From Gordonia westfalica (lineage in GTDB: Bacteria > Actinomycetota > Actinomycetes > Mycobacteriales > Mycobacteriaceae), in contig NZ_FNLM01000034.1 of the NCBI RefSeq assembly GCF_900105725.1, positions 4,154,001 to 4,218,000 on the forward strand: a stretch of 64,000 nucleotides of DNA, written 5' to 3'. Made by a program: the position numbers and the translations under genes. The notes under the pieces were generated by a model. It did no database searches, was not told the origin of the DNA, and saw only the letters and a program-made list of their open reading frames with translations. Positions 27,920 to 36,175 of the stretch are shown piece after piece (position 1 is the stretch's first letter; every line of letters begins with the position of its first letter).

Positions 27920-27954
27920 CTGTGCCCCGCATGCCTCGGTGTGCGGGGGCACAG
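27920..27954 (+). terminator. Intrinsic-type terminator hairpin after the LLM operon
   Basis: CTGTGCCCCGCA (27920-27931) pairs with TGCGGGGGCACAG (27942-27954), with one bulged G and a 10-base loop, directly after the monooxygenase stop. No T tract follows, as is common in actinobacteria. It closes the importer/monooxygenase transcription unit. Confidence 0.8.
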
Positions 27955-27992
27955 CGTTCTCGTCGATGTGCGGGATGCAGTGTGGTTGTCGC

Positions 27993-28570
27993 CTATCTGT
28001 AGGCGGCCCGGGCGTGAGGAACCATGCGGATGGCCTTGGGCAGGCGCGGGATGATCAGCCTCGACTGCAGCGAGATCAGGCGGAACAGGAAGCGACGGCC
28101 GGCGCCCCAGTCGATGCCGAGCAGTTCGCGGAGTTCCGGTGTGAGGAGCCCTGCGGTGACCGTGGACAGGACAGACCGGCCACGGGACGCACCGTCGTGT
28201 TCCACACGATCGCATGCCGTAGGACCGGGATGTGCGGTGGCGGCTTGGGAGCCGTCACCACACCGAAGACCCGATCGGTCATGTCCGAACGCTCGAGCCT
28301 GGTACGGGTCATCTCGTCGAACCAGATGCAGAAGGTCTCCCAGTCCTCGGGCATGTCCTGCTCGCGGACGCCGTACATGTGGCCGACCTGACGCATCTCG
28401 AGATAGAACTGTTCGATCTAGCCCGGCTTCCAGCCCCGGCCGAGTTCCTTCTGCTGGGTGTAGATCCCGTGCGCCAGAATCGCGTGAACCCAGTGGAATG
28501 CTTCGGGATTCAGCGAACTCCAGCGCGAGCCGTCGGGGTTCTGCCCCTTGATGTCGCGAACGCCATCGCA
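27993..28570 (-). pseudogene. DUF2236 (MpaB-like oxygenase) family remnant
   Basis: Reading the minus strand from about 28570 gives EAFHWVHAILAHGIYTQQ, then an in-frame TAG at 28418-28420. It continues with IEQFYLEMRQVGHMYGVRE, DMPEDWETFCIWFDEM and HIPVLRHAIVWNTTVRP. The frame then breaks near 28185, and the C-terminal part TAGLLTPELRELLGIDWG resumes in another frame to a TAG at 27993. These are typical DUF2236 segments. The N-terminal half is absent, the fragment beginning abruptly at the 3' end of the lipase gene. With a stop, a frameshift and a missing N-terminus it is a pseudogene produced by deletion. Confidence 0.82.
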
Positions 28571-29457
28571 TTTCGCACGTGACGCCAGGTGCGCTCACTG
28601 AAGTTGATCGACAGATGTTCGGACAGATCGACCGGGCAGTCGTCCTGCAGAAGGATGTTCGTGACGTTGTCGCCCTCGAGGAAGCCGTTCGTGAACGGCG
28701 TCGCGATCTCGTCGTATTTGGTGACGATCGTCGTGTAGTGCGGGCCCGGCTTGGTGTCGCCGTTGCCGTAGACCTTCCGGACGAGATCGGAGTACTGGGC
28801 CTGCTGGGCGAAGGCGGGGAAGAGTGCCTTGAAGATGTCGTAGCCGACCGGTCCGAACGGCGGGATGAAATACCGCACGTACGTGAGCATGTCGCCGGTG
28901 GAGCCGTGGTTGCCGGGCGCGATGCCGATGACCTTGTCGACCTTCTTGTCGCCGCCGAGGAAGTCGATGTAGTAGTGCGGGAGCAGCCCGCCACCCTGCG
29001 ACCAGCCGACCAGGTCGACCTTCTTCGCGCCGGTGCGGCGCATGATCTGATCGATCTTGCGCGAGATCTCGCGGGCCGACCCCTCGATGTCGGCGAGGCC
29101 CTGGATGGGGAAGCTGGGGATCGGCGTGATGTTGCCGTAGTTGAACGTGTAGACGCAGTACCCGCGGTTGGCGAGATAGGGGGCGCCGGCACTGTAGGCC
29201 CACTGCGTGGTGGCCGTGGCGTTCAGCAGGATCACCGGGTTGGGGCGTTCCTTCGTCAGCTTGCACGACGGGTCGTTGGCGCCCGGCGGAGACCAGTGGG
29301 CGTCCAGCGTCTGGTTGAGCACGTTCGGGATCGCGGACCGGAAGTCCCAGGACACGGGGTACTTCTTCGACGGCGCGGCCTCGGCCGTGCCCACCCCGGC
29401 GACGCCCAAGGTCGCTGTCATCGTGCATGCCACCGCAGCGGTGACGATCGTCGTCAA
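28510..29457 (-). CDS. Secreted class 2-type triacylglycerol lipase/esterase, ends possibly damaged
   Basis: Secreted alpha/beta hydrolase of about 315 residues. The nucleophile elbow is GWSQGGGLLP, the oxyanion region NPVILLNATATTQW, and a signal peptide ends at TAEAAP. The C-terminal region with LEGDNVTNILLQDDCPVDL carries the late acidic/His part. Two oddities are visible. The best RBS (GGAGGA) lies directly before an ATT at 29475, where a natural MFSFRR start would be expected, leaving only a TTG at 29457. The last 20 or so codons run into the adjoining DUF2236 remnant. The enzyme core is intact, but expression and the C-terminus are doubtful. Confidence 0.7.
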   Translation of the reverse strand: MTTIVTAAVACTMTATLGVAGVGTAEAAPSKKYPVSWDFRSAIPNVLNQTLDAHWSPPGANDPSCKLTKERPNPVILLNATATTQWAYSAGAPYLANRGYCVYTFNYGNITPIPSFPIQGLADIEGSAREISRKIDQIMRRTGAKKVDLVGWSQGGGLLPHYYIDFLGGDKKVDKVIGIAPGNHGSTGDMLTYVRYFIPPFGPVGYDIFKALFPAFAQQAQYSDLVRKVYGNGDTKPGPHYTTIVTKYDEIATPFTNGFLEGDNVTNILLQDDCPVDLSEHLSINFSERTWRHVRNAMAFATSRGRTPTARAGVR

Positions 29458-29765
29458 CCGTCGAAAACTGAAAATGTTCCTCCACTCTCGATCTGGAGAC
29501 AGATGTTGTCAGAGTTGTCGCGATTTGGCAACGAATGAGTTAACCGATCGTCGCGGTTCGACCCGGCCGCCGCCGAGGCGTCCCCCAGTATCGACGACAG
29601 CTGCTGGGGCCCAGCTGATTTCGGCGAATCGGGCATTGGCGGGGAGTCCGCGCCCTACTCTGGCACCTGCATCGGCCATGGTGACGCCCGTGACCAACGT
29701 TGCGTCACCCTCGAGCCGACCCCGTGGGCGCGGACAGCGGCTCCGGCCGCGAAAGGTGGGTGGAC
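29458..29765. other. Divergent gap between lipase and fadD
   Basis: This 308-bp gap has no supported gene. It contains the AT-richer stretch around 29500-29550, the likely promoter zone for the lipase, and the AAAGGTGGG RBS of fadD just before 29766. No convincing palindrome or terminator was found. Confidence 0.4.
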
Positions 29766-31412
29766 ATGGTCTCGGTGACCGGTGTGGTGGGAACTGCCGT
29801 CGAACAGGTGCAGGACGCCGTCGGGGCGTTCAAGGTGCTCAAGCGTTCGGGACTGCTGGATCCCACGCGGCCCAAGGAGCTCCTGACAACGGTCAAGCGC
29901 GCGAAGATCATCGGACCGTGCGCCTCGGTGGTGGCGCACGGTGCGGACGAGTATCCGGACGCGGGTGCGGTTGCCGACGAACGCGGCGAACTGACCTACG
30001 GCGAACTGAACGCCAACGCCAACGCGCTGGCCAACCATCTGTTGGCCGCCGGCATCGAGCGGGGCTCGGTGATCGGCGTCATCGCCCGCGATCATCGAGG
30101 CCTGCTGACCACGATGAGTGCCGCCGGCAAAGCCGTTCTGCGGCTGGCGATGATGAACACCGGATTCGGCAAGACCCAGTTCGTCGAGGTCGCCGAACGC
30201 GAGAAGATCGTCGCGATGCTCTATGACGAGGAGTTCACCGACCTCGCCGATGCCCTCCCTGCCGATACCCTCAGGATCGTCACCTGGGTCGACGGTGAGC
30301 GTCCGGTCCCCGAGGGCGTTCGAACCCTCGACGACATCGTCGACGGTGGGGACACGTCCACGCCCGCGGAACCGGATGAGTGGGCCGGACTCGTGATCCT
30401 CACCAGCGGCACGACCGGTCTGCCCAAAGGAGCGCAACGCTCGAAGTTGTCGCCGTTCTCCAGCGCACTCCTGCTCGACCGCATCCCGTTCCCGCAGCGC
30501 GGCACGATGGTGATCGTCTCGCCGATCTTCCACTCCACCGGGTTCGCCCTCTGGGGTGTGGGGGCGGCTCTGGGCAACAAGGCCGTCGTGATGCGACGGT
30601 TCGACCCGGAGAAGACCCTGGCCGCGCTCGCCGAGCACAAGGCGGAGGTCCTGGTCGCGGTGCCGACGATGCTCCACCGCATGGTGGCCCTCGGTCCCGA
30701 CGTCATCAAGAAGTACGACACGTCCGCACTGCGAATCGTCGTGATCGCGGGATCGGCCCTCTCGCCAACGCTTTCGGAAGCCGTCCAGGACACCTTCGGT
30801 GACGTCCTCTACAACCTCTACGGGTCGACGGAGGTGGCCGTGGCCTCGGTCGCGCAGCCGAAGGAACTGCGGCTCGCCCCGGGCACGGTGGGCCGGGCGC
30901 CGGTCACGAGCCGTCTCGCCCTGTTCGACGACGAGGGTCGACGGATCTCCGGAACCAACATCCGCGGAAGGCTTTTCGTCCGCAACGGCGCGCCCTTCGA
31001 GGGATACACCGACGGGCGGAACAAGGAGGTCATCGACGGGTACATGTCCACCGGCGACATGGCGCGGTTCGACGAGCACGGCCTGCTGCACATCGACGGC
31101 CGCGACGACGACATGATCGTCTCCGGCGGTGAGAACGTCTACCCGCTCGAGGTGGAGAACCTGCTCGCCGAACACCCCGACATCGACGACGTCGCGGTGA
31201 TCGGCGTGGACGACGACGAGTTCGGAAAACGGTTGCGGGCGTTCATCGTTTCCGCTCCGCATGCGAATCCGACGCCGGAGGACATCAAGGCCCACGTGAA
31301 GGCGCACCTCGCCCGGTACAAGGTGCCGCGGGACGTCGTGTTCGTCGAGGAACTACCACGCAACCCCACCGGCAAGCTCGTCCGCCGGCAGTTGCCGACC
31401 GGGCCGCTGTAG
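29766..31412 (+). CDS. Acyl-CoA synthetase (FadD family)
   Basis: ANL-superfamily acyl-CoA ligase of 548 residues, activating a fatty or other carboxylic acid to its CoA ester via an adenylate. Core motifs are ILTSGTTGLPKGAQ (A3), YNLYGSTEVA (A5), STGDMARFDEHGLLHIDGRDDDMI (A7-A8) and the C-terminal lysine in NPTGKLVRR (A10). The N-terminus (VSVTGVVGTAVEQVQDAVG) resembles the mycobacterial FadD2/FadD12 type. ATG 29766 follows AAAGGTGGG; the longer frame upstream lacks an RBS. It stands alone and divergent from the lipase, so a link to lipid breakdown is plausible but not shown. Confidence 0.9.
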   Translation: MVSVTGVVGTAVEQVQDAVGAFKVLKRSGLLDPTRPKELLTTVKRAKIIGPCASVVAHGADEYPDAGAVADERGELTYGELNANANALANHLLAAGIERGSVIGVIARDHRGLLTTMSAAGKAVLRLAMMNTGFGKTQFVEVAEREKIVAMLYDEEFTDLADALPADTLRIVTWVDGERPVPEGVRTLDDIVDGGDTSTPAEPDEWAGLVILTSGTTGLPKGAQRSKLSPFSSALLLDRIPFPQRGTMVIVSPIFHSTGFALWGVGAALGNKAVVMRRFDPEKTLAALAEHKAEVLVAVPTMLHRMVALGPDVIKKYDTSALRIVVIAGSALSPTLSEAVQDTFGDVLYNLYGSTEVAVASVAQPKELRLAPGTVGRAPVTSRLALFDDEGRRISGTNIRGRLFVRNGAPFEGYTDGRNKEVIDGYMSTGDMARFDEHGLLHIDGRDDDMIVSGGENVYPLEVENLLAEHPDIDDVAVIGVDDDEFGKRLRAFIVSAPHANPTPEDIKAHVKAHLARYKVPRDVVFVEELPRNPTGKLVRRQLPTGPL

Positions 31413-31602
31413 GTTTCGACGGGCTCAACCGGCAGGGGGACAGCTCAACCGGCTGCGGGGTCTCTTCTCAGCCGTGCGACCACCAGGTGACCACGCTCGT
31501 TGAGCCGGTAGCGAGCGCCAGCGAGCCACCGCGTCGAAACGACGAGCAACCGCCACACAGGGGCCGCTCCACCAGTAGCAGGGGACAAGTCAACAAGGGA
31601 GG
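31413..31602. repeat. TTGAGC...CGTCGAAA repeats in inverted orientation, enclosing a divergent cinA 3'-end copy
   Basis: GTTTCGACGGGCTCAACCGG (about 31415) and its inverse GTTGAGCCGG...GCGTCGAAAC (about 31489-31532) face each other. Between them, 31440-31487 reads on the minus strand as HLVVARLRRDPAAG-stop. This is a second, divergent version of the cinA C-terminus [18 protein letters not shown] found at 31603-31650. The repeat core is shared with the array at 10.0 kb. The segment lies downstream of both convergent genes fadD and cinA. Confidence 0.7.
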
Positions 31603-32898
31603 TCAACTGGCGTCGGAGTCTCTTCTCAGCTGTCCGACGACCAGGTGCAACGCGGCGGTGGTGGTGAGGGACCGGACCCGTTCCCGGTCACCGGGGAAGC
31701 GTCGCGTGATCGTGTAGGTGGGTCGTCCCTCGATCGCGACGCCGAAACAGACGGTGCCGACCGGCTTGGCCTCGGTCCCGCCGTCCGGCCCGGCGATGCC
31801 GGTGGTCGAGACCGCGACGTCGGACTTCAGGCGGCGGCGCGCTCCCTCGGCCATCGCGGCGGCGACCTCTTCGCTGACCGCGCCGTGCGAGGCGATCAAT
31901 TCGGCGGGGACGTCGATCAGATCGGACTTCGCATCGTTGGAGTACGACACGACGCCGCCCATGACGTAGGCGGAGGACCCGGGGCGATCGGTCAGCCGTG
32001 CCGCGATTAGTCCGCCGGTGCAGGATTCCGCGGTGGCGATCAGCCGGCCGTCGAGGGTGGCGATCAGCTGATCCTCGATGGTCGAGCCGTCGGTCGAGAA
32101 GATCTGTCGCCCATGGTGTTCGGTGAGGAACGCCAGCAGCTCGCCGTAGGTTGCGGAGTCGTCGGCGGCGAAGCGGGTGACCATGTCGAGTTCCCCGCGT
32201 CGTAGGCACGTGGTGATCTCGAGGGCGTCGAAGCCGGCGACCGATTCCTCTGCGCGACGCAGCGTCTCGGCGAGTTCGGCCTCGTGCAGGCCGTAGGCCC
32301 GGATGGTCTCCTGCTGAAGGTCGTCGGCGCGGGACAGCACGTCGGCAACCGCAGGTGAGGCGATGGCGGTCGGCCACATCGCCTGCAGCTCGCCGGGTGG
32401 GCCGGGAAGGATCAGGATCGTGGGAAGAGGCTGGTCTCCGGCTGTCGCGGGGATGGCGACGCCCGGTGCCGTGCCGGTGGGTGGAATCGCGGTGGCGCCG
32501 GCGGGAACACAGGCCTGCTTACGGATGCCGATGCGGGTGGGGCCCTCGTCGAGATCGACGGTGTCGGGGCGCCAGCGTCGGATGACGCCGGCGATGTGTT
32601 TCTCGAGGGCCCGGTCGAGGTGGACGTCGCGTCCGCAGAACTCGGCGACCGTCGCCACCGTCAGATCGTCGGCGGTGGGGCCGAGGCCGCCACTGGTGAC
32701 GATGAGATCGACCTGCTGGTTGGCGAGGAACCGCAGCTGCGCGGTGAGGTCGGCGGGCCGGTCTCCGCAGATCGTGATGTGGGCGACGTCGACGCCGAGT
32801 TCGAGCAGTTGCTCGGACAGCCACGGGCCGTTCTGGTCGGTGATCCGCCCGGTCAGTACCTCGGTCCCGGTCACGATGATGCCTGCGCGCACACTCAC
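31603..32898 (-). CDS. cinA: CinA family protein (competence/damage-inducible, nicotinamide-nucleotide amidase-type)
   Basis: Two-domain CinA of 431 residues. The N-terminal MoaB/MogA-like domain (COG1058) has [12 protein letters not shown] and [13 protein letters not shown]. The C-terminal CinA domain (pyridine nucleotide deamidase type) has [26 protein letters not shown] and [23 protein letters not shown] 32898 ([11 protein letters not shown]) is chosen because homology starts there; upstream codons extend open only into low-complexity sequence. It probably recycles deamidated or hydrated pyridine nucleotides. The gene is flanked on both sides by repeats. Confidence 0.88.
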   Translation of the reverse strand: MSVRAGIIVTGTEVLTGRITDQNGPWLSEQLLELGVDVAHITICGDRPADLTAQLRFLANQQVDLIVTSGGLGPTADDLTVATVAEFCGRDVHLDRALEKHIAGVIRRWRPDTVDLDEGPTRIGIRKQACVPAGATAIPPTGTAPGVAIPATAGDQPLPTILILPGPPGELQAMWPTAIASPAVADVLSRADDLQQETIRAYGLHEAELAETLRRAEESVAGFDALEITTCLRRGELDMVTRFAADDSATYGELLAFLTEHHGRQIFSTDGSTIEDQLIATLDGRLIATAESCTGGLIAARLTDRPGSSAYVMGGVVSYSNDAKSDLIDVPAELIASHGAVSEEVAAAMAEGARRRLKSDVAVSTTGIAGPDGGTEAKPVGTVCFGVAIEGRPTYTITRRFPGDRERVRSLTTTAALHLVVGQLRRDSDAS

Positions 32899-32997
32899 GG
32901 GGTCGAGCCTAGTCGGCGACGGACCAGCGGCGGTGTCTCCCGCAACTCGAAGAGCCTGGCGAGTTCGGCTCACCAGGCCCTTCGAGGCTCGTCGCTA

Positions 32998-33253
32998 TCG
33001 CTCCTCGCACCTCTGGGAGCGGGGGGTCGTGCTGTCGCTCCTCGCACCTCTGGGAGCGGGGGGTCGTGCTGTCGCTCCTCGCACCTCAGGGAGCGGGGGT
33101 CGTGCTGTCGCTCCTCGCACCTCAGGGGCGGGGGGTCGTGCTGTCGCTCCTCGCACCTCAGGGGTCGGGGGGTCGTGCTGTCGCTCCTCGCACCTCAGGG
33201 GGCGGGGGGTCGTGCTGTCGCTCCTCGCACCTCAGGGAGCGGGGGTCGCGTTG
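32998..33253. repeat. Seven-copy tandem repeat, 36-37 bp unit
   Basis: Units begin at 32998, 33035, 33072, 33108, 33144, 33181 and 33218. Each reads close to TCGCTCCTCGCACCTCAGGG followed by AGCGGGGGGTCGTGCTG. Differences are limited to the CTCTGGGAGC / CTCAGGGAGC / CTCAGGGGCG region and G-run length. A leader CACCAGGCCCTTCGAGGCTCGTCGCT (32971 on) precedes the array. It fills the gap between the catalase stop and the cinA start. There are no spacers, so it is not a CRISPR array. It belongs to the family also seen at 42.2 and 63.2 kb. Confidence 0.95.
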
Positions 33254-33257
33254 AGGG

Positions 33258-34790
33258 TCAGGCTTTTTCGGCCTTGGCCTTCTCCTGCATCGACGACCGG
33301 GCGGGGTTGCCCTGATCGTCCTTCTTGGGATCGGACTCGTCCTTCTTCTCGGTCACGCCGGACTTGATGCGGGCACCGATGTCGGGATCGACGCGGCTCC
33401 AGTACTCGAACGCGCGCTGCAGCACGGGTTCGGAGACACCGTTGAGGAGATGGCCGACGACGTTGTCGACGAAACGCTCTCGCGCGTCGTCGTCGAACAC
33501 CTCGCGGACCATCGTGCCGGCCTGTCCCCAGTCGTCGTCCTCGGGGTGATCGACGTAGGCGCTCCGCAGGATCTCACCGTTGGCCGCCCACTGTGGTTCT
33601 CCCTGACCGGGATACAGCGCAGAGGGGCCGCCCTTGGAGTTCGGCGCGTAGACCGGGTCGGTCACGTTGTGGATACGCATCGCGCCGTCCTTGGAGTACG
33701 AGTGGACCTCGTTCTTCGGCGCGTTCACCGGGATCTGCTTGTAGTTGCCGCCGAGGCGGTGCCGGTGGGCGTCGGCGTAGGAGAACACCCGTCCGAGCAG
33801 CATCCGGTCGGGGCTGAAGCCGATGCCGGGCACGACGTTGTTGGGCTCGAAGGCGACCTGCTCGATCTGTGTGTGGTGATCGACCGGGTTGGTGTGCAGC
33901 GTCATCTTGCCGACGTCGATCAGCGGATAGTCGCCGTGCGGCCACACCTTGGTCAGGTCGAACGGGTTGAAGCGGTAGCTCACCGCGTCGTCGAACGGCA
34001 TGAGCTGGACCTTGAGCGTCCAGCTCGGGTGGTTGCCCGCATCGATGTTCTCGAAGAGATCCCGGGTGTGGAAATCGGTGTCGGCGGCAGCCATCTGGTC
34101 CGCCTCGTGCTGCGTCAGGTGTTCCACGCCCTGGTCGGACTTGAAATGGTATTTGACCCAGTGCTTCACGCCCTCGGCGTTGACCCACAGATAGGTGTGC
34201 GAGCTGTAGCCGTTCATGTGGCGCCACGTCTTCGGGATGCCGCGGTCGCCCATCAGCCAGGTGACCTGGTGTGCGGACTCGGGTGAGAGCGTCCAGAAGT
34301 CCCACTGCATGTCGTGGTCGCGAAGATTGTTGTCCTGGCGCCGTTTCTGGGAACGGATGAAGTGCTGGAACTTCATCGGGTCCTTGACGAAGAAGATCGG
34401 CCTGTTGTTGCCGACCATGTCGTAGATGCCTTCGGACGTATAGAACTTCAGCGCGAAACCGCGCGGGTCACGCCAGGTGTCAGGGCTACCCCGTTCGCCG
34501 GCCACGGTCGAGAACCGTGCCACCATCTCGGTTTTGACGCCGGGCTGGAACAGCGCGGCGCTGGTGTAGGCCGAGACGTCCTCGGTGGTCTCGAACGTTC
34601 CGAATGCGCCGCTGCCCTTGGCATGTGGCTGTCGTTCGGGGATTCGTTCGCGGTTGAACTGGGCCATCTGCTCGATCAGATAGTGATCGTGCAGGACGAT
34701 CGGTCCTCCGGCGCCCACCGTCAGAGAGTGTTCGTCACTCCCGGCCGGCGCACCCGAGTCCCGGGTTGTGTACAGCGAATCGTCGGACAT
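33258..34790 (-). CDS. katA: Monofunctional haem catalase
   Basis: Clade 3-type catalase of 510 residues, decomposing hydrogen peroxide. The catalytic His lies in [17 protein letters not shown], the catalytic Asn in [13 protein letters not shown], and the proximal haem Tyr motif is [14 protein letters not shown]. The N-terminus ([20 protein letters not shown]) is typical. The C-terminal tail is rich in Lys/Asp/Glu and ends QEKAKAEKA. It appears monocistronic. No Fur-type regulator gene or obvious OxyR site is adjacent. The seven-copy repeat begins 5 bp past its stop. Confidence 0.95.
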   Translation of the reverse strand: MSDDSLYTTRDSGAPAGSDEHSLTVGAGGPIVLHDHYLIEQMAQFNRERIPERQPHAKGSGAFGTFETTEDVSAYTSAALFQPGVKTEMVARFSTVAGERGSPDTWRDPRGFALKFYTSEGIYDMVGNNRPIFFVKDPMKFQHFIRSQKRRQDNNLRDHDMQWDFWTLSPESAHQVTWLMGDRGIPKTWRHMNGYSSHTYLWVNAEGVKHWVKYHFKSDQGVEHLTQHEADQMAAADTDFHTRDLFENIDAGNHPSWTLKVQLMPFDDAVSYRFNPFDLTKVWPHGDYPLIDVGKMTLHTNPVDHHTQIEQVAFEPNNVVPGIGFSPDRMLLGRVFSYADAHRHRLGGNYKQIPVNAPKNEVHSYSKDGAMRIHNVTDPVYAPNSKGGPSALYPGQGEPQWAANGEILRSAYVDHPEDDDWGQAGTMVREVFDDDARERFVDNVVGHLLNGVSEPVLQRAFEYWSRVDPDIGARIKSGVTEKKDESDPKKDDQGNPARSSMQEKAKAEKA

Positions 34791-34885
34791 ATCGCCTCCG
34801 AGAGGTCGTCGTATCCGTGCAGGAGAAATGCGCGACCCGAGGGCTGCAGGTCCGCTCCGCCGATCCTACGCCGAGCTGATGATCG

Positions 34886-36133
34886 TCAGGGCTGCTCGTC
34901 CGTGCCGATGCCGAACTCGCGGAGCACCGCGTCGGTGTGTTCGCCGAGGGCGGGCACGGCTCCCATCGCCAACTCGACGTCGTCGAAGGTCATCGGCGGC
35001 AGCACGGCCTTGATCGGTCCGACCTCGGTGTCGACGTCACGCCAGCGGTCGCGTTCGCTGAGTTGAGGATGCTCCACCACGGCCTCGAGGTCGCGGATCT
35101 CGGCGGCGGGCACTCCGGCGTCGGCGAGCCGGCGGTCGAGTTCGTCGGTGGTGAACCGCTTGGTCTCCGCGGCGATGATGGCGTCGACCTCCGCCCGGCG
35201 AGAGACACGTTCGATGTTGGTCTTGTACCGAGCGTCTTCGGCGAGATCGGGGCGCTCGAGCACGACGCGGGTCAGTGTGTCCCAGCCGCGGTCGTTCTGG
35301 ACGCCGATGAGGATGGTCCCGTCCTGCGTGGGGTACTTGTCGTACGGCACGATCGCCGCGTGGCCGAGGCCCACCCGCGCGATCTGGCGGCCGCCGTAGA
35401 GCCGCATGTACATGGGGTGGCCCATCCACTCGACCGTGGCGTCGAACATCGACACCGACACCCGCGCGCCGACCCCGGTGGTCGCCCGGCGGAACAGTGC
35501 CGAGAGCACCGAGGTGAGTGCGTACATGCCGGCGGCGATGTCGGAGGACGGGATGCCGGTCTTGGTCATGTCCTCGGGGGTGCCGGTCACCGAGATCAGG
35601 CCGGTCTCGGCCTGCACGAGCATGTCGTAGGCCTTGCGGTCGCGGTACGGACCGGCGTCGCCGTATCCGGACATGTCGATGACGATCAGCTCGGGATGGT
35701 CGGCGCGCAGGACGTCGGCGCCGAGTCCGAGCCGGGCCGCGGCTCCGGGCGCGAGATTCTGCAGGAAGACGTCCGCCCCGGCGATCAGAGTCTTGATCGC
35801 GTCGCGGCCGGCGTCGCTCTTGAGGTCGAGTTCGACCGATTCCTTACCCCGGTTCAGCCAGACGAAATGCGAACCCGCCCCGCCGCGCACCGCGGAGTCG
35901 TACTGCCGGGCGAAGTCCCCCTCGCCGACGCGCTCCACCTTGATCACCCGTGCGCCCAGATCGGCGAGGTGTCGGGTGGCCAAGGGGGCGGCGACGGCCT
36001 GCTCGAGGGCGACGACGGTGATGCCCTCGAGCGGCAGCGGGGCAGTGTCCGCGGAGCGCGGCAGCGGGGCAGCGCCCGCGGAGCGCGGCAGCGGGGCGTG
36101 GCTGTCCGGGGTGGGCGACTGGTCCGAATTCAC
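34886..36133 (-). CDS. CaiB/BaiF family (family III) CoA-transferase
   Basis: Family III CoA-transferase of about 415 residues, moving CoA between carboxylic acids. Diagnostic segments are GITVVALEQAVAAPLATRHLADLGARVIKVE, HFVWLNRGKESVELDLK, KAYDMLVQAETGLISVTG (with the likely catalytic Asp) and PPMTFDDVE. GTG 36133 is used; a TTG at 36169 would add 12 residues, and neither has a clear RBS. Residues about 12-30 contain a 9-residue repeat (APLPRSAGA, APLPRSADT, APLPLEG), encoded by a 27-bp tandem repeat, before the conserved start. It is 43 bp downstream of the MFS gene on the same strand. Confidence 0.87.
   Translation of the reverse strand: MNSDQSPTPDSHAPLPRSAGAAPLPRSADTAPLPLEGITVVALEQAVAAPLATRHLADLGARVIKVERVGEGDFARQYDSAVRGGAGSHFVWLNRGKESVELDLKSDAGRDAIKTLIAGADVFLQNLAPGAAARLGLGADVLRADHPELIVIDMSGYGDAGPYRDRKAYDMLVQAETGLISVTGTPEDMTKTGIPSSDIAAGMYALTSVLSALFRRATTGVGARVSVSMFDATVEWMGHPMYMRLYGGRQIARVGLGHAAIVPYDKYPTQDGTILIGVQNDRGWDTLTRVVLERPDLAEDARYKTNIERVSRRAEVDAIIAAETKRFTTDELDRRLADAGVPAAEIRDLEAVVEHPQLSERDRWRDVDTEVGPIKAVLPPMTFDDVELAMGAVPALGEHTDAVLREFGIGTDEQP
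36032..36112 (-). repeat. 27-bp in-frame tandem repeat in the CoA-transferase N-terminus
   Basis: The core CGGCAGCGGGG recurs at 36032, 36059 and 36086, a 27-bp period equal to nine codons, giving Pro/Arg/Ala repeats upstream of the conserved domain. Because the period is in frame, copy-number change would alter only linker length. Confidence 0.75.
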
Positions 36134-36175
36134 CGGCCAAGGATCACCCGCGCCCGTCCGGTTCGTCAACGAGGG

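Noticed and set aside
29655..31307. Long minus-strand open frame (550 codons) opposite fadD
   Set aside because: It lacks domain motifs and an RBS, while fadD on the other strand is complete and clearly conserved.
32998..33253. CRISPR array
   Set aside because: Units are contiguous with no unique spacers and no cas genes nearby.
32363..33367. Plus-strand frames across the repeat array giving a repeated APRTSG/LLAPQGA peptide
   Set aside because: The repetition comes from the tandem DNA units. The reading frame changes between units and there is no RBS or known family.
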